Positions 60,769-64,000 of a stretch of 64,000 nucleotides of DNA are shown here, piece by piece. The DNA lies in contig NC_092120.1 of NCBI RefSeq assembly GCF_045679555.1, positions 8,855,805-8,919,804 on the forward strand, written 5' to 3'. Position 1 is the stretch's first letter; every line of letters starts with the position of its first letter. A program made the translations under genes and the position numbers. The stretch is from Salvelinus alpinus. Lineage: Eukaryota; Chordata; Actinopteri; Salmoniformes; Salmonidae. The notes beneath the pieces were generated by a model, which did no database searches, was not told the origin of the DNA, and was given only the letters and a program-made list of their open reading frames with translations.

Positions 60769-62324
60769 CAGTCGTGGTCAAAAGTTTTGAGAATGACACA
60801 AATATTAATTTCCACAAAGTTTGCAGCTTCAGTGTCTTTAGATATTTTTGTCAGATGTTACTATGGAATACTGAAGTATAATTACAAGTATTTCATAAGT
60901 GTCAAAGGCTTTTATTGACAATTACATGAAGTTGATGCAAAGAGTCAATATTTGCAGTGTTGACCCCTTCTTTTTCAAGACCTCTGCAATCTGCCCTGGC
61001 ATGCTGTCAATTAACTTCTGGGCCACATCCTGACTGATGGCATCCCATTCTTGCATTATCAATGCTTGGAGTTTGTGGGTTTTTGTTTGTTCACCCGCCT
61101 CTTGAGGATTGACCACAAGTTCTCAATGGGATTAAGGTCTGGGGAGCTTCCTGGTCATGGACCTAAAATGTCAGTGTTTTGTTCCCCGAGCCACTTAGTT
61201 ATCACTTTCGCCTTATGGCAAGGTGCTCCATCATGCTGGAAAAGGCATTGTTCATCACCAAACTGTTCCTGGATGGTTGGGAGAAGTTGCTCTCGGAGGA
61301 TGTGTTGGTACCATTCTTTATTCATGGCTGTGTTCTTTGGCACAATTGTGAGTGAGCCCACTCCCTTAGCTGAGAAGCAACCCCACACATGAATGATCTC
61401 AGGATGCTTTACTGTTGGCATGACACAGGACTGATGGGTAGCGCTCACCTTGTCTTCTCCGAACAGGCTTTTTTCCGGATGCCCCAAACAATCGGAAAGG
61501 GATTCATCAGAGAAAATGACTTTACCCCAGTCCTCAGCAGTCCAATCCCTGTACCTTTAGCAGAATATCAGTCTGTCCCTGATGTTTTTCCTGGAGAGAA
61601 GTGGCTTCTTTGCTGCCCTTCTTGACACCAGGCCATCCTCCAAAAGTCTTCGCCTCACTGTGCGTGCAGATGCACTCACACCTGCCTGCTGCCATTCTTG
61701 AGCAAGCTCTGTACTGGTGGTGCCCCGATCCCGCAGCTGAATCAACTTTAGGAGACGGTCCTGGTGCTTGCTGGACATTCTTGGCCGCCCTGAAGCCTTC
61801 TTCACAACAATTGAACCGCTCTCCTTGAAGTTCTTGATGATCCGATAAATGGTTGATTTAGGTGCAATCTTACTGGCAGCAATATCCTTGCCTGTGAAGC
61901 CCTTTTTGTGCATAGCAATGATGACGACATGTGTTTCCTTGCAGGTAACCATGGTTGAGAGGAAGAACAATGATTCCAAGCACCATCCTCCTTTTGAAGC
62001 TTCCAGTCTGTTATTCGAACTCAATCAGCATGACAGAGTGATCTCCAGCCTTGTCCTCGTCAACACTCACACCTGTGTTAACGAGAGAATCACTGACATG
62101 ATGTCAGCTGGTCCTTTTGTGGCAGGGCTGAAATGCAGTGGAAATGTTTTTGGGGGATTCAGTTCATTTGCATGGCAAAGAGGGACTTTGCAATTAATTG
62201 CAATTCATCTGATCACTCTTCATAACATTCTGGAGTATATGCAAATTGCCATCATACAAACTGAGGCAGCAGACTTTGTGAAAATTAATATTTGTGTCAT
62301 TCTCAAAACTTTTGGCCACGACTG
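60769..62324 (-). mobile_element. Tc1-like transposon with both ends, broken transposase
   Basis: The inverted ends cagtcgtggtcaaaagtttt and complement are next to TA. Minus-strand pieces in order are 61557-62024 (DNA-binding: GFTGKDIAASKIAPKSTIYR, ASGRPRMSSKHQDRLLKLI), 61155-61487 ([30 protein letters not shown] with the second Asp) and 60922-61116 (C-terminus). The family differs from the other Tc1 copies in the window. At least two frame breaks separate the pieces. Confidence 0.9.
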
Positions 62325-62894
62325 TACAGTTGAGACGAGCCCCAAATATTAGGTTAGGTGTGGTAGTAATCTTGAGTTCGTTAATGGCCATGTTCTTATT
62401 TTGGATGGTTGTGATTGTTATTTCACCTGCACCGTCACACTGTGGATGGCAGACTCTGGGTAAGAGGAAGAGCAGCTGTTGGTTCTAGTGATGCTTTAGG
62501 TTATCATACGGTGATGCTAGTACTGACACTAGTTTGCCACTGTTTACAGCTATTTTCTTTTTCACACCTTTACTGCAGTAGCCTCCCCTTATTTAACAAA
62601 TACCATAATCATATGTTAGTCTCATTCTGTGACTGGAAGTGTCTATGGCTAAAAGAGGAGTGGTATAATATGTGTTTCTCTGAGTCCTTCCCTGCAGCAG
62701 AGCTTTGTTAATTGAGGGAGTTGCTTAGGGAATATGGAACAAGCTAATTGTTATTTCCTGCTGTTCTGTTCCCTCCCCAGTCCCCGCTGCTCAGTGCTCT
62801 ACTCCCTGTCCTGTGGGATATTACCCTCCACCAGGGATGGTTTCACACACAGCAGCTGGTCTAGAGGGCCAGGTTATACAGTATAATCCTGGTC

Positions 62895-62999
62895 TGCATC
62901 TCAAATGGCACACTACTCCCTATATAGTGCACTACTTTTGACCATGGCCCATAGGGCTCTGGTCAAAAATAGTGCACTATATACTGTAGGGATGCAGAT
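62895..62999. repeat. foldback repeat copy 1
   Basis: tatagtgcactacttttgac is mirrored by gtcaaaaatagtgcactata around ggcccatagggctct, so about 25-bp arms can form a hairpin. Confidence 0.8.
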
Positions 63000-63217
63000 C
63001 TGGTGTATAGGGTAGGCTATACAGTATAGGCTTCTCTTGTTTGCACTGGCATGTGCAATCCTCGAAGATTAGGTTCTGAGAGAGACTGAATCCTGTCCAG
63101 ACACACTGTCTCTATTAAAGGGGACAGGTCTCATGACATGGGTCCTGGCTAAGTGAGAGTTGTTAGTCTAAAACCGTGGTCTGAAGCGGTCAGTGGATTA
63201 GAGCAGAGACTTAGTCT

Positions 63218-63332
63218 GCTTCCCAAATGGCAACCTATTCTCTACATAGTGCCCTACTTTTGATCAAAGCCCTATGGACCTTGGTCAAAAGTAGTGCACT
63301 ATATAGAAATAGGGTAACCTTTAGGACACAGA
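63218..63332. repeat. foldback repeat copy 2
   Basis: A diverged copy of the 62895 repeat: tagtgccctacttttgatca and ggtcaaaagtagtgcactat. Confidence 0.75.
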
Positions 63333-63555
63333 TGTATCTGCAGTAATATGGGATGCTAAAGGAATTACCCTATTAACTGAGCACTGCACCATCTGGCTTC
63401 AGAGGCTTTGTTTGGTCCACTCAGCCATGTGTCTTATCAGTAAACTATAGTTGTATGTATTTGTTGCGTCAATAGCCTACTTCAGAACACTGCTGTTGCT
63501 CTGTGGTGTTTGCTCTATTTAATAGTTGCATTAAGACATTCCTGAGGTACACTGG

Positions 63556-64000
63556 ATCTCCCCAGGGGTGTGTGCTCTGTCCCCTCCTATACTCCCTGTT
63601 CACCCACAACTGCATGGCCAGGCACGACTCCAACACCATCATTAAGTTTGCAGACAACACAACAGTGGTAGGCCTGATCACCGACAACGACGAGACAGCC
63701 TATAGGGAGGAGGTCAGAGACCTGGCCGGCTGGTGCCAGAATAACAACCTATCCCTCAACGTAACCAAGACTAAGGAGATGATTGTGGACTACAGGAAAA
63801 GGAGCACCGAGCACATCCCCATTCTCATCGACGGGGCTGTAGTGGAGCAGGTTGAGAGCTTCAAATTCCTTGGTGTCCACATCAACAACAAACTAGATTG
63901 GTCCAAACACACCAAGACAGTCGTGAAGAGGGCACGACAAATCCTATTCCCCCTTAGGAAACTAAAAAGATTTGGCATGGGTCCTGAGATCCTCAAAAGG
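63556..64000 (+). mobile_element. Rex1-like LINE reverse transcriptase fragment, runs off the window
   Basis: One open frame encodes GSPQGCVLCPLLYSLFTHN, then IIKFADNTTVVGLITDNDET, WCQNNNLSLNVTKTKEMIVD and ESFKFLGVHINNKLDWSKH. The active-site motif reads FADN where FADD is expected, so the second catalytic Asp is Asn. The 5' part is missing; the 3' part continues outside. Confidence 0.85.

Overview
The window looks like a salmonid fish nuclear genome. The reasons are several Tc1-like transposons whose ends and transposase match the Sleeping Beauty lineage first derived from salmonid copies, tRNA-derived SINEs of the kind common in trout and salmon, an L2/RSg-1-like LINE, and host genes with vertebrate exon-intron structure. 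Genus and species cannot be told from the sequence alone.

Region 1 (1-12.7 kb, + strand) is the 3' end of trio, a Rho-GEF/kinase gene. Eleven coding exons encode the last 939 residues: the end of the second PH domain, a Ser/Pro-rich linker, the second SH3, a basic linker, a 28-nt microexon, an Ig domain and the C-terminal kinase with its stop codon. A roughly 2.1 kb 3' UTR follows. No FN3 domain lies between Ig and kinase, which separates trio from kalirin. The introns hold an 84-copy CT tract directly before a splice acceptor, a 42 x 40 bp minisatellite 23 bp after a splice donor, a 5S-derived SINE, and a Sleeping Beauty-type element carrying a SINE.

Region 2 (12.7-31.1 kb) has no host gene I can support. 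It is a repeat graveyard: deleted Tc1 copies, a nested hAT-like element of about 4.8 kb holding three later insertions, a broken Ty3/Gypsy fossil split by a 3 kb L2-type LINE, and a Tc1-derived element that forms a 1.15 kb near-perfect palindrome.

Region 3 (32-47.8 kb, - strand) is a cluster of three CC-type chemokine receptor genes. The first (32450-34346) has a four-exon structure whose phases agree but whose seven-helix exon is broken twice, so I call it a pseudogene. The other two (37349-38386 and 45051-46112) are intact single coding exons, each with a splice acceptor just before the ATG. Tc1 copies, a Rex1 fragment and SINEs separate them.

Region 4 (47.8-64 kb) is mostly repeats: palindromic MITEs, a non-LTR retrotransposon 3' end, a Penelope-like element with a GIY-YIG endonuclease domain and a hammerhead-like motif, further Tc1 copies, a hAT fragment with a BED zinc finger, and a Rex1 reverse transcriptase running off the end. 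A possible promoter and two candidate first exons of an unidentified + strand gene lie at 51.1-52.25 kb.

I found no previously undescribed multi-gene system. The items most worth checking are the long palindrome, the ORF ending at a splice donor inside the hAT-like element, the shared frameshift in all three Sleeping Beauty-type copies, and the lost Ig cysteine in trio.
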